A stretch of DNA of 64,000 nt from an uncultured Clostridia bacterium (GTDB lineage Bacteria; Bacillota; Clostridia; TANB77; CAG-508), in assembly GCA_934178475.1 (NCBI GenBank), contig CAKPQH010000006.1:1-64000 (forward strand). The letters are read 5' to 3'. The translations under genes and the position numbers were made by a program. The notes below the pieces were generated by a model. That model was given only the letters and a program-made list of their open reading frames with translations, was not told where the DNA came from and ran no database searches. Position 1 is the first letter of the stretch; the number at the start of each line of letters is the position of its first letter. This document shows, one piece after another, positions 53,768 through 62,731 of the stretch.

Positions 53768-54190
53768 TTATAATTTTTTATAATCATTTAACTTTTTATA
53801 AGAATATACTGCAACAATACCACTTACTACTATTATTAATGTTAATATAGAATTTGTATCTCCTATACCTGTTTTAGCTAACGAATTTGTTGTACTTCTA
53901 TTAGTATTATTTAATGTGTTAAGAGTATTACTTGTATTATTAGTACTATTGTTTGTAGTATTATTTCTACTTACAACATTTTTCTCAACTGCATTTTCAA
54001 ATTCATTTGTATCATTTGTAGTATTATTAGTTGTATTATTTGTTGTGTTTGTTCCACTATTTGTATCGAATAATGCATTTATATCAGTTTCATTATCAGC
54101 AAAAACTATATTAGATATAGAAATCATCATTACTATAGTTAATATTATAGTTACTATTAATTTTAATACGCTTGTATCGTTTTTCATCAT
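53768..54190 (-). CDS. Asn/Thr-rich surface protein with a variant sortase signal (LAKTG)
   Basis: 140 aa. A signal peptide (about 10-31, ending NIVFA|DNE), a low-complexity Asn/Thr stretch (about 45-105), then SLAKTGIGDTNS, a hydrophobic helix (ILTLIIVVSGIVAVYSY) and a basic tail KKLNDYKKL. That is the standard sorting-signal layout, with Ala for Pro in LPxTG. Either a sortase here accepts LAKTG or the protein stays membrane-anchored. AAAGGAG precedes two adjacent ATG codons. No sortase is in the window. Confidence 0.7.
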   Translation of the reverse strand: MMKNDTSVLKLIVTIILTIVMMISISNIVFADNETDINALFDTNSGTNTTNNTTNNTTNDTNEFENAVEKNVVSRNNTTNNSTNNTSNTLNTLNNTNRSTTNSLAKTGIGDTNSILTLIIVVSGIVAVYSYKKLNDYKKL

Positions 54191-54305
54191 TTTTCTCCTT
54201 TTTGTTTTATTATTCTATTTTTATTTTATACCACTTTATTATATATGTCAAATATTTTCTTAATTTTTTACATTACATTTTTATTTCATTTTTGTTACAT
54301 ATTTA

Positions 54306-55397
54306 TTACACATTAAACTTAAATAGCACAATATCGCCATCTTGCATAATATAATCTTTTCCTTCCATTCTAACCAATCCTTTTTCTTTTGCCTGTAGCA
54401 TGCTTCCTTCTCTTACTAAATCTTCAAAAGAAACTACTTCTGCTTTTATAAAACCTCTTTCTATATCAGAATGGATTTTTCCAGCTGCTTGTGGTGCCTT
54501 TGTTCCTTTTTTTATTGTCCATGCCCTAACCTCTGGTTCTCCTGCTGTTAAAAATGACATTAATCCTAGTAAATCATAACTCTTCTTTATTAATTTATCT
54601 AATCCAGATTCTTCTATTCCAAGTGCTTCTAGCATTTCTTTTTTGTCTTCGTCATCTAAAGTAGATAATTCTTCCTCAACTTTAACTGATAAAGTAATTA
54701 CTTCTGATTTTTCTTTTTGAGCATATTCTCTAACTTTCTTTACATACTCATTATCTTCTTCATTTCCAATTTGCTCTTCTGATACATTAGCTACATAAAT
54801 AATTGGTTTTGATGTAAGAAGCCATAAATCTTTTACAATCTCTTTTTCTTCTTCACTATAATCAATGCTTCTAGCAGATATTCCTTTTTCTAAATTCTCC
54901 TTGATTTTTTCTAATAAATCTATTTCTATTTGATATTTTTTATCTGCCTTCAACATTTTCTTTGCTTTATCTAATCTTTTATCAACTGTTTCTATATCTG
55001 CAAATATCAATTCCAAATTTATTGTTTCTATATCTCTTATAGGATCAACACTTCCGTCAACATGTACTATATTTTCATCATCAAAACATCTAACCACTTC
55101 AGCAATAGCATCTGTCTCTCTTATATGTGATAAAAACTTATTACCTAATCCTTCACCCTTACTTGCTCCCTTAACAAGACCAGCAATATCTACAAATTCA
55201 ACAACTGCATGTGTAGTTTTTTGTGGATGATACATTTCAGTAAGTTTATCTAATCTTTCATCTGGTACAGCAACAATTCCAACATTTGGTTCTATTGTAC
55301 AAAACGGATAATTTGCACATTCTGCTCCTGCTTTAGTAATACTATTAAACAATGTACTTTTTCCTACATTGGGTAATCCAACTATTCCTATTTTCAT
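54306..55397 (-). CDS. ychF: Ribosome-binding ATPase YchF
   Basis: 363 aa. GIVGLPNVGKSTLFNSITKA (P-loop), NYPFCTIEPNVGIV, DIAGLVKGASKGEGLGNKFL and a G4 region with NVSE, which explains ATP preference over GTP; then the helical insert and a C-terminal TGS-like domain (EVVSFEDLVREGSMLQAKEK, MQDGDIVLFKFNV). The start at 55397 is preferred: AAAGGATG lies 7 nt upstream and the earlier ATG is part of it. Confidence 0.96.
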   Translation of the reverse strand: MKIGIVGLPNVGKSTLFNSITKAGAECANYPFCTIEPNVGIVAVPDERLDKLTEMYHPQKTTHAVVEFVDIAGLVKGASKGEGLGNKFLSHIRETDAIAEVVRCFDDENIVHVDGSVDPIRDIETINLELIFADIETVDKRLDKAKKMLKADKKYQIEIDLLEKIKENLEKGISARSIDYSEEEKEIVKDLWLLTSKPIIYVANVSEEQIGNEEDNEYVKKVREYAQKEKSEVITLSVKVEEELSTLDDEDKKEMLEALGIEESGLDKLIKKSYDLLGLMSFLTAGEPEVRAWTIKKGTKAPQAAGKIHSDIERGFIKAEVVSFEDLVREGSMLQAKEKGLVRMEGKDYIMQDGDIVLFKFNV

Positions 55398-55519
55398 TCT
55401 ACTCATCCTTTCTAGGATTATTTAAATATTTCAACTACACTATTTTAATACTTTTCTCGCGAAAAGTCAACCAAAGTATTGCTTTTTTTTATTTATTCTA
55501 TTATAATACTTTTAGTTTT

Positions 55520-55595
55520 GCTTTCATAGCTCAGTTGGTAGAGTGCAGCCTTGGTAAGGCTGAGGTCGCGGGTTCAATCCCCGCTGTAAGCTCCA
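55520..55595 (+). tRNA. tRNA-Thr (anticodon GGT)
   Basis: Cloverleaf: acceptor GCTTTCA/TGTAAGC, D arm AGCTCAGTTGGTAGAGT, anticodon stem CAGCC/GGCTG with loop TTGGTAA (anticodon GGT, Thr), T arm GCGGG-TTCAATC-CCCGC, and encoded CCA at 55593-55595. The acceptor stem has one U5-U68 mismatch. It is alone and divergent from ychF. Confidence 0.95.
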
Positions 55596-55605
55596 AATAA
55601 AATAT

Positions 55606-55645
55606 AATAGAGGTAGAATATTTAGTATAACATTCTACCTCTATT
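55606..55645. terminator. Hairpin shared by tRNA-Thr and the 213-aa gene
   Basis: AATAGAGGTAGAAT and ATTCTACCTCTATT form a perfect 14-bp stem; the minus-strand side continues ATATTTTATTT. Confidence 0.7.
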
Positions 55646-55687
55646 GCTATAGATAATTAACTATCATCTATAAACATTTATTACTTC

Positions 55688-56329
55688 TCAAAAAAGTTTC
55701 CATTCTCCATGTTTTTTCATGGATTTTAGATCAACATATACCTTTGATTGTGGTATTAAAATAACTGGACAAATCCCAAAAGAGCCTTTGAATTTTCTTT
55801 CATTAGAAAAATACATAAATTCAACATTTATTGTCTCAGAATGATTCACTGAAAGCATTCCTACATAACAACAATCACTAGCAATATCCACTTTACTAAA
55901 GCATGATTCAATCCACCCCGATTTAGAAAAAAGTTTTTCTAAAACCTCTTCAGATATACTACCATCTTTTAAAATGTATATATCATCTTCAGTCGCATTC
56001 TTCGCTTTCATTCCAATATACGGATTAGAATATACACTACTAATTTTTTTTAAAGCTTCTAATCCATTCTCAGAGCCAACTTTTCCGCATAATGAAAGTT
56101 TTGTCTTTGTTGAATTACCAAAAAGAGCAAATCTTTCATCTTCATCAGTTGAAAAGATCCAATTTAATTTTTCTCTTTTAAATATTTGTCTCTTATTAAC
56201 ACCAGTTAAATCAGAATCAACAGTTATTTCGATTTGTTCATTTCGAAATATTTTTTCTGGATTTATAAAATCTCCTTTCTTTATTATTTCTTTCCGAACA
56301 GCCTCATAAAATTCCATTGTTCTTTGCAT
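55688..56329 (-). CDS. Unknown soluble protein, possibly acquired
   Basis: 213 aa starting MQRTMEFYEAVRKEIIKKGD. No domain recognised. It has several Trp/Cys-containing segments (KLNWIFSTDEDERFALFG, SGWIESCFSKVDIASDCCYV) and ends FGICPVILIPQSKVYVDLKS, a strand pattern like that of phage-related beta-domains. A strong AGGAGGA lies 5 nt before the ATG. It uses CGG for Arg at codon 12 (56294-56296), rare here, and its base composition is slightly GC-richer. Stand-alone gene with its own terminator. Confidence 0.55.
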   Translation of the reverse strand: MQRTMEFYEAVRKEIIKKGDFINPEKIFRNEQIEITVDSDLTGVNKRQIFKREKLNWIFSTDEDERFALFGNSTKTKLSLCGKVGSENGLEALKKISSVYSNPYIGMKAKNATEDDIYILKDGSISEEVLEKLFSKSGWIESCFSKVDIASDCCYVGMLSVNHSETINVEFMYFSNERKFKGSFGICPVILIPQSKVYVDLKSMKKHGEWKLF

Positions 56330-56484
56330 ATTTTCCTCCTCCTATTTTTAATAATAAATGTTAACATCTAATTGCATTTGCCTTAGATTAAATTGCATAA
56401 TTAGATAACCGAATTATACCTTATTATTCACAATTTTTCAACTTCATAATATATCCTTTTTTTTGTAAATAGTTTCTTTTTTAA

Positions 56485-56513
56485 TTGACTTTAAGCTCAT
56501 TTTGTTGTATTAT
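56485..56513 (+). promoter_or_regulatory. Promoter of the ClpE-like gene
   Basis: TTGACT (56485-56490), 17-nt spacer, TATTAT (56508-56513). I see no CtsR operator (GGTCAAA repeats) near it. Confidence 0.6.
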
Positions 56514-56560
56514 ATATTTTGTTAAAATTTAAAAATATATTTTAGAAATGAGGAAAAATA

Positions 56561-58936
56561 ATGACATTATGTAATATTTGTAAGAAAAAACCTGCTGTTA
56601 TCTTTTCTAGTAAAATTGACGAAAATGGAAAAAGACAAATGGAAGGTTTATGTATAGAATGTGCTAAAAAACAAGGAATTAATACAGAAGAAATATTAAA
56701 TGCACAAGCAGTTAATAGCACTATTAATCCACAAGATATGAATAAACAAATTGAAGGATTAATGAAAAATTTAACAGAAAGTCTTGGAAATATTGAAGGA
56801 ATTGAACTTGGTATCTCCCCTTTAGCTGACAATTTTGATGAAGATGAAGATGAAAATGAAGATGATATGCAAGATAATCCTCGTAAAATATTTGCTGGTG
56901 CTATTCCTTTAGGTTCAATATTTGGAGACCTAAACAAAAAACAAAAAAATAATATAGACAAACAAAACTCTCAAAATAATTCAAATAACCCCAAAAAATC
57001 TAAAAACAAAAAGAAAAAATATTTAGATACATTCGGAACTAATTTAACAGCAAAAGCTAGAAATAATGGTCTAGATATGGTAGTTGGTCGTGATAAAGAA
57101 TTAGAAAGAGTTATACAAATACTTAATAGACGTACTAAAAACAATCCTTGTTTAATTGGTGAGCCAGGTGTTGGTAAAACTGCAATTGCTCAAGGTCTAG
57201 CAATAAAAATTGCTAATGGAGATGTTCCTGCCAAACTTTTAAATAAAGAAGTTTACCTATTAGACATGACTTCTGTTGTTGCTGGTACACAATTTAGAGG
57301 TCAATTTGAAGCAAGAATGAAAGGCATTATTGAGGAATGTGTTTCTTTTGGAAATATCATTTTAGTTATAGATGAAATACATAGTATAATAGGTGCTGGT
57401 GGCGGTGGAGAATCTAATAGTTCAATGAACGCCGCAAATATATTAAAACCTGCTCTTGCTAATGGTGAAATTCAATTAATTGGAACAACTACTATAAAAG
57501 AATATAGAAAATACATAGAAAAAGACACTGCTTTAGAACGTCGTTTCCAACAAGTAATGATTGATGAACCTTCTACTGATGCATCAATAGATATACTAGA
57601 AGGTATTAAAAAATATTATGAAGACTACCACAAAGTAAAAATATCAACAGATGTAATTAAACAAACTGTTATTATGTCTGAAAAATATATACATGACAGA
57701 TATCTTCCAGACAAAGCTATTGATATATTAGATGAAGCTTGCTCTAGAATTAATCTAGAAAATAAAGATTTGTATAAATTAGAAATTTTAAATAAAGAAC
57801 TTCAAGAAATTAAAGAAAAACAAACTGAAATACCTGAACCTACTTCTGAAGAAGATTACAAGAAAGTTGCTGACTTAAAAACTGAAGAATGCAGAGTTCA
57901 AGATGAAATAAATTCAATTTCATCTAATATGAAAACATATAATTTAACTATTCAAGATATTGCTAAAGTAATTGAAAGTTGGACTAAAATACCTGTTACA
58001 AAAATAACAGAAGCTGAAACTCAAAAATTATTAAATCTTGAATCAAACTTACATAAAAGAATAATTGGTCAAGAAGAAGCTGTAAATGCTGTTTCAAGAG
58101 CTATAAGAAGAAATCGTGCTGGTTTAAAAAGTACCAAACGCCCACCTTCATTCATATTTGTAGGGCCTACTGGAGTTGGTAAAACAGAATTAGCAAAAAG
58201 TTTAGCATATGAAATGTTTGGAAGCGAAGATTCTATAATAAGAATTGATATGTCTGAATATATGGAAAGTAATTCGACTGCAAAACTTATAGGTGCGCCT
58301 CCAGGATATGTTGGTTATGATGACGCTGGTCAATTAACAGATAAAGTAAAAAGAAAACCTTATTCAATAATTTTATTAGATGAAATTGAAAAAGCACATC
58401 CAGACGTATTTAACATATTACTTCAAATATTAGATGATGGACGTCTTACAGATGCACAAGGAAATACAGTTAGTTTCCAAAACACTATAATAATTATGAC
58501 TTCTAATGCTGGTTCTAACTTAAATAATAATTCCATTGGTTTTGGTAATGAAAAAATAAATAAATCTAAGGTCGAAGATAGATTAAAAGATGTATTTAGA
58601 CCTGAATTCTTAAATAGAGTAGATGAAATTGTTGTATTTGATAGTCTAACAAAAGAACAACTTTTACAAATAGTTGATTTAATGCTTCAAGATACAATTA
58701 ACGTCCTTAAAGACAAAAACATTTCTTTAGAAGTATCAAAAGAAGCAAAAGATTTCATTTTAGAAAAAGGAACAAATTTAAAATTTGGAGCAAGACCTTT
58801 AAGAAGAGCAATTCAAAGATATGTTGAAGATGAAATTTCCGAAAAAATATTAAGAAGAGAAATTGTAGATGGTCAATCAATATTTATTTCACTAAACAAG
58901 GATAATACATTAAAATTTGAATCATCAAATAAATAA
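56561..58936 (+). CDS. ClpE-like AAA+ unfoldase
   Basis: 791 aa. An N-terminal C4 zinc finger (C4, C7, C31, C34) as in ClpE, a charged linker, the first AAA+ module with GEPGVGKT (200-207) and LVIDEIHSIIGAG, a short middle coil (about 405-450), and the second module with GPTGVGKTELAKSLAYEMFG, ILLDEIEKAHPDVFN and FRPEFLNRVDEIVVF. The loop SIGFGNEK carries an IGF tripeptide that docks ClpP. It unfolds damaged or regulatory proteins for degradation. The Clp repeat N-domain of ClpC is missing, which supports ClpE. Monocistronic, with its own promoter and terminator. Confidence 0.88.
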   Translation: MTLCNICKKKPAVIFSSKIDENGKRQMEGLCIECAKKQGINTEEILNAQAVNSTINPQDMNKQIEGLMKNLTESLGNIEGIELGISPLADNFDEDEDENEDDMQDNPRKIFAGAIPLGSIFGDLNKKQKNNIDKQNSQNNSNNPKKSKNKKKKYLDTFGTNLTAKARNNGLDMVVGRDKELERVIQILNRRTKNNPCLIGEPGVGKTAIAQGLAIKIANGDVPAKLLNKEVYLLDMTSVVAGTQFRGQFEARMKGIIEECVSFGNIILVIDEIHSIIGAGGGGESNSSMNAANILKPALANGEIQLIGTTTIKEYRKYIEKDTALERRFQQVMIDEPSTDASIDILEGIKKYYEDYHKVKISTDVIKQTVIMSEKYIHDRYLPDKAIDILDEACSRINLENKDLYKLEILNKELQEIKEKQTEIPEPTSEEDYKKVADLKTEECRVQDEINSISSNMKTYNLTIQDIAKVIESWTKIPVTKITEAETQKLLNLESNLHKRIIGQEEAVNAVSRAIRRNRAGLKSTKRPPSFIFVGPTGVGKTELAKSLAYEMFGSEDSIIRIDMSEYMESNSTAKLIGAPPGYVGYDDAGQLTDKVKRKPYSIILLDEIEKAHPDVFNILLQILDDGRLTDAQGNTVSFQNTIIIMTSNAGSNLNNNSIGFGNEKINKSKVEDRLKDVFRPEFLNRVDEIVVFDSLTKEQLLQIVDLMLQDTINVLKDKNISLEVSKEAKDFILEKGTNLKFGARPLRRAIQRYVEDEISEKILRREIVDGQSIFISLNKDNTLKFESSNK

Positions 58937-58944
58937 TAAAAATA

Positions 58945-58986
58945 AAAACACTAATACTCAAAATTTTTAAGTAATTAGTGTTTTTA
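58945..58986. terminator. Bidirectional terminator after the ClpE-like gene
   Basis: AAAAACACTAAT.ACT and AGT.ATTAGTGTTTTT pair, with T runs on both strands. Confidence 0.75.
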
Positions 58987-59005
58987 TTTTTTATTATTTT
59001 ATATT

Positions 59006-59923
59006 TTATTCCTCTTCTATAACATAAGTATTCTTTTCTGCAGCAAGAATCAATTCAAATATTGGATCTAAGAATAATAATCCTAATCCGAATAATGCAC
59101 CTCTTCCAAATGCATATGAAAGCTTAAATCTAGATACTATCTTTACAACTGTATATGCTATATTTCCTAATATTGGAATTAAATTTAATAGTATAAACCA
59201 TGGACTTATTTTGCAAACATTTAAATATGTAATCTCGTTATATATAGGAACAATTGCTGCCCATCCATGTTTCTTTGCTTTTGCAAAAATTATCCATCTA
59301 ACAATTATTTTAAATATTAAATACAAGCTTATACCTAATAACACTTGTTTAACTATAACATTTGCTAATAATACTTTAAATCCAAGTTCAGCTATTTTTT
59401 CAGGCGTAAAATATTCTGTTACAACTGTCTCAAAATCTTCACCATTATCAATTCTATCTTTAATTTGATTCCAATCTAAATCTTGATTAATTATATTTTT
59501 TAAAGATTTCTCATCCGTATTTCTTAAAAAATCTGCACCTTTTTCAACGTCTTCTTCTTTAATATCAAGTTCTTTACTTATCTCTTCTTTGTTGTCTTCA
59601 ATTAATTGTGCTAATTCCTCATGAGAATACTTTTCAGTTATTTCGTTATATATAGCTAAAATATCTTCTACTGAAGCTTCTCCTCCATCTTCTGGAGCTT
59701 TACCATTTATAATATTTATAATATCTTCTTTTTTTGTATCACTCGCCTTTACTTCATGTATTTTCTCACTTAACTCTTCTTTTATGTTTGTATCTTCATT
59801 CGTATATTCATCACTAATCGATTTTACACTTGCATTTTTTGCTGCATTAACATTTATTGAAAATAACAAACTCATTAAAATTAGAATAGGAACTATAATT
59901 CCAATTTTTTTCAATAATTTCAT
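59006..59923 (-). CDS. DUF5684-like membrane protein with signal peptide
   Basis: 305 aa. A signal peptide (about 1-28, NVNAA), an acidic helical outer segment (about 30-185) and a C-terminal membrane domain: FAKAKKHGWAAIVPIYNEIT, then ISPWFILLNLIPILGNIAYT and a last helix pair. The GW-A-IVP-YN pattern is the DUF5684 mark; no function is known. The long charged ectodomain appears to be an addition. Monocistronic. Confidence 0.7.
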   Translation of the reverse strand: MKLLKKIGIIVPILILMSLLFSINVNAAKNASVKSISDEYTNEDTNIKEELSEKIHEVKASDTKKEDIINIINGKAPEDGGEASVEDILAIYNEITEKYSHEELAQLIEDNKEEISKELDIKEEDVEKGADFLRNTDEKSLKNIINQDLDWNQIKDRIDNGEDFETVVTEYFTPEKIAELGFKVLLANVIVKQVLLGISLYLIFKIIVRWIIFAKAKKHGWAAIVPIYNEITYLNVCKISPWFILLNLIPILGNIAYTVVKIVSRFKLSYAFGRGALFGLGLLFLDPIFELILAAEKNTYVIEEE

Positions 59924-60034
59924 TTAATTATCCCCCTTAAAATTTTTTTATTTATTATAACTTTTTACAGTATAACATTTTTCTTATTTAATAGCAATAA
60001 AAAACTTATTTTTATTTTAAAAAAAGCAAAATTT

Positions 60035-60059
60035 AGCTCCCATATTTTAAATGGGAGCT
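60035..60059 (-). terminator. Terminator of the 95-aa gene
   Basis: AGCTCCCAT and ATGGGAGCT with a 7-nt loop; AAATTTTGCTTTTTTT follows on the minus strand. Confidence 0.8.
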
Positions 60060-60066
60060 TGAGGTC

Positions 60067-60354
60067 TTAAAAAGAAATTGTCCTTGATATAATCTCTTTT
60101 TTCTCGAAAACAATTTTGTCACCTTCTATGATTGCCTTTGCTAATTCTTTTCCTTTTGCATTTGCAAAGCGTATTTCCTGTAACCCTTTATCAGAGGTAA
60201 GTATAGAAATTGCAACATCGCTTTCCATATTGTTACATTCAATAGGGATTTTTATTCCCCTTTCGCCTTTCTCTGCATATATGAAAAACTCCTCATTCTC
60301 TTCTAAAAGAGAAAAATTCACCTCATATATGCCTGCAATCTGTTTCTTCATCAT
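60067..60354 (-). CDS. Unknown 95-aa protein, stand-alone, probably acquired
   Basis: Starts MMKKQIAGIYEVNFSLLEEN; soluble, alternating beta-like segments (FFIYAEKGERGIKIPIEC), no cysteine motif, no known family. The ATG at 60354 lies about 9 nt after AAAGG; the earlier in-frame ATG overlaps that site. It has an extended -10 promoter like that at 9338 and a strong terminator, and is GC-richer than its neighbours. The leader contains a 12-bp inverted repeat. Confidence 0.55.
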   Translation of the reverse strand: MMKKQIAGIYEVNFSLLEENEEFFIYAEKGERGIKIPIECNNMESDVAISILTSDKGLQEIRFANAKGKELAKAIIEGDKIVFEKKEIISRTISF

Positions 60355-60386
60355 TTGTATCATCCTTTCATTAATTAGATTGTATT

Positions 60387-60422
60387 ATAATTATTCATAT
60401 GACCTCACCAATGAATAATTAT
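60387..60422 (-). promoter_or_regulatory. 12-bp inverted repeat in the leader of the 95-aa gene
   Basis: ATAATTATTCAT and ATGAATAATTAT are exact inverse repeats separated by 12 nt, between promoter and start codon. Could be an operator for a dimeric regulator or an RNA stem. Confidence 0.45.
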
Positions 60423-60456
60423 AAATTTCAGCAAACGCATTTCGCGCCTTCTATAT

Positions 60457-60485
60457 ATTATACCATAAAACTTGAATTTATTCAA
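60457..60485 (-). promoter_or_regulatory. Extended -10 promoter of the 95-aa gene
   Basis: Minus strand TTGAAT (60480-60485), 17 nt, TATAAT (60457-60462) preceded by TGG. The proximal part TTTATGGTATAAT equals that at 9338. Confidence 0.7.
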
Positions 60486-60562
60486 CTTTATGTAACCTTT
60501 GTACTTATATTCTGTTGTAACTACAAATTTAATATTATAAATCCAAAATTTTAATAAAATAA

Positions 60563-60593
60563 AAAATAAGACCTTAATACAAAGTCTTATTTT
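60563..60593 (-). terminator. Terminator after the 112-aa membrane gene
   Basis: AAAATAAGAC and GTCTTATTTT with an 11-nt loop, then TTTTATTTTATT on the minus strand. Confidence 0.6.
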
Positions 60594-60676
60594 GAATAAT
60601 TAAATATCAATTTTTTGGCTATTCGCCACTTTTCTTTTGGATAAAGAAATTTTTATATTAATACCATTCTATATAC

Positions 60677-61015
60677 TTATATTTCTTTCCAAAACCAATC
60701 TAAACTATTGTCTATACTCTTTATATTATTTGCTTTAGCTTCGATATCATCAACCCATAAGTAAGCAAAGAATGTTAATAATATAAATCCAAAGTCTAAT
60801 GCTAAACATCTATATAATAGACTTACTAATACCTCAGATCCTGATGATACAGTTGCTATTTGTATAACATGTATTACTAACAATGTTAAAAAAGCAAATA
60901 GCGGAATAGCAGCAATATAACTTTTTTTAACCTCTTGTGCTAAAAAGATTAATAAAGCTACTGCTAATACAATTAAAAGTAATGTTAATGGATTTGTTAT
61001 ATTTAATATAAACAT
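60677..61015 (-). CDS. Three-helix membrane protein
   Basis: 112 aa starting MFILNITNPLTLLLIVLAVA. About three to four helices, then a C-terminal SIDNSLDWFWKEI tail like the DWFF tail of 36589-37068. The start at 61015 has AGGAGGA upstream; ten earlier codons lack one. Function unknown. Confidence 0.55.
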   Translation of the reverse strand: MFILNITNPLTLLLIVLAVALLIFLAQEVKKSYIAAIPLFAFLTLLVIHVIQIATVSSGSEVLVSLLYRCLALDFGFILLTFFAYLWVDDIEAKANNIKSIDNSLDWFWKEI

Positions 61016-61143
61016 AATATTCCTCCTATCCTTTGTATTATTCAATATATTAGTATAATATCACTTATATATATTTTTTTCAATACAATTTGTATTACAT
61101 TTTTTTTACAAATTTATTACACTAATATTTCAAAAAGCATTTT

Positions 61144-62337
61144 CTATTCTCTTTCTCTTTGATTATCAAGTTCAATATTTATTTCGTTATTTCTCAATTT
61201 ATTATACCCCATATTTCTAGTAATATCCGTAGTTTCTTCAAGATGTTTTTTAGCTTTTTTCTCTTTTTCTGATATTTTTTTCGCAGGTTCCTTTTCTTCT
61301 AAATTAAAAGGTATTGATATTTTTGCCATAATTGTCATAAATAATGCATCTTTTTTTATTTTTTCTGATATTTTTTTGCTATCACAATCAATTGCAGTAT
61401 TTGCATATTTAATAGCTTTTTCTTTCTCTCCTTTTATTAATGCAATTCTAGCAAGTTCAAAATAACTATCTGCTTCCAAATCTTCATCTTGAATTGTTTG
61501 TAAAAAGTATTGTTCTGCTACATCTAATTCTTTATATAGTAAAGCTATCTGTGCCAAATTATATTTAGGATTATATATTAAACTATTTAATTCTGCTGCT
61601 CTTTCATAATATTCTTTAGCTTTATCAAAATCATTAAGCATAGTATACACAATTCCTAAACTATATATTAATTCATAATTAACTTCGTTATATTTTAATG
61701 CTGACTCATAAATATTAGCTGCTTCTTTGTATCTCTCTTTTTCTATTAATAAATTTCCTAAAGTTAAACTTGCATCTAAATAATCAGGTTTTTTATTTGT
61801 TAAATTTTGTAACATCTCTATAGCTTCATCTTTTTTATCTAAATCATTTAAATATGTAGCAATCTTATAATACGAGTTATAATCTTTTTTATTTATATCT
61901 ATACAAAGAACATATTCGTCTATTGCTCTTCTTATTCCACCTTCTTGTTCATATATTTCTGCTAACTTTTTATGTGCCATATAATTTTTAGGATTTTTTT
62001 CTGTAAGATTTATTAATATATCTTTTGCTTTTTTATCATTTTTAAAAAACAAATAAAAATCAACCTTTAAAACATTAATCCTATTAATTACATCTACTCC
62101 TTTACGTTCTAAGATTATTATGAAAAGTGGTAAAATAATTGCCATTATATATGTAATAATTTTAAAGAAAATATTAATTCCTATTCCTGATATGTAACCT
62201 ACAAAATCTATTATTAAACCTAATGCTTCTATAACTAATATTACTATATATTCATTTTCATTATATTTCATCATTTTGTAAAACATATACACAAAAAGTG
62301 TGATTGACAATATTGTAAAAATTATCTGTTCTATCAT
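61144..62337 (-). CDS. Membrane-anchored TPR-repeat protein
   Basis: 397 aa. Three N-terminal transmembrane helices (about 1-85) followed by about seven tetratricopeptide repeats (about 100-330), e.g. YKEAANIYESALKYNEVNYE and FDKAKEYYERAAELNSLIYN, and a basic tail. TPR arrays bind partner proteins; this one faces the cytoplasm if the N-terminal helix count is odd. A scaffold role is likely, with no known partner. Confidence 0.8.
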   Translation of the reverse strand: MIEQIIFTILSITLFVYMFYKMMKYNENEYIVILVIEALGLIIDFVGYISGIGINIFFKIITYIMAIILPLFIIILERKGVDVINRINVLKVDFYLFFKNDKKAKDILINLTEKNPKNYMAHKKLAEIYEQEGGIRRAIDEYVLCIDINKKDYNSYYKIATYLNDLDKKDEAIEMLQNLTNKKPDYLDASLTLGNLLIEKERYKEAANIYESALKYNEVNYELIYSLGIVYTMLNDFDKAKEYYERAAELNSLIYNPKYNLAQIALLYKELDVAEQYFLQTIQDEDLEADSYFELARIALIKGEKEKAIKYANTAIDCDSKKISEKIKKDALFMTIMAKISIPFNLEEKEPAKKISEKEKKAKKHLEETTDITRNMGYNKLRNNEINIELDNQRERE

Positions 62338-62479
62338 ATTCCCCTCCTAAAATATAAATTCATTCTACAATAAAATCCTTAAAATATCAATATATTTTTT
62401 CAAAAGTATTTATTTTTTTCCTTGTTTATGATACAATAACTCAAAATCAATATAAAACATATAATTAGGAGGAATAATT

Positions 62480-62722
62480 ATGGAAGTAAATAGATGTGCA
62501 CGTTGTGGAGCTTTTTATACAAATGGTGGTTATGTTTGCCCAAAATGTACAAGTAAAGATAATATTGAACTTGCTACATTCAAAGATTTTGTAGAAGAAA
62601 ATGGATTGGAAATCGATTCTTTAAGTCAAATTTCTTCTCAAACTGGTATTTCAGAAAAAAACTTAAATCGTTTTTTGAATTATGATGGATTAGAAGGATA
62701 CAATAAATTATTTAACAAATAG
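62480..62722 (+). CDS. Zinc-ribbon/helix-turn-helix small protein
   Basis: 80 aa. The N-terminus has a C4 zinc ribbon (RCARCGAFYTNGGYVCPKCT, four Cys) and the rest a helical segment SLSQISSQTGISEKNLNRFL typical of a helix-turn-helix. AGGAGG precedes the ATG, and it ends 9 nt before tyrS, so the two share a transcript. Probably a small regulator or adaptor; no named family. Confidence 0.7.
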   Translation: MEVNRCARCGAFYTNGGYVCPKCTSKDNIELATFKDFVEENGLEIDSLSQISSQTGISEKNLNRFLNYDGLEGYNKLFNK

Positions 62723-62731
62723 GAGGATTTA

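Noticed and set aside
56440..56560. CtsR operator upstream of the ClpE-like gene
   Set aside because: No tandem GGTCAAA heptads are present.
56542..56961. Minus-strand 139-aa ORF opposite the ClpE-like gene
   Set aside because: Ser/Phe-rich shadow of the coding strand with no start signal.
62343..62480. T-box leader for tyrS
   Set aside because: The region is under 140 nt, and I see neither the specifier stem nor the conserved antiterminator bulge.
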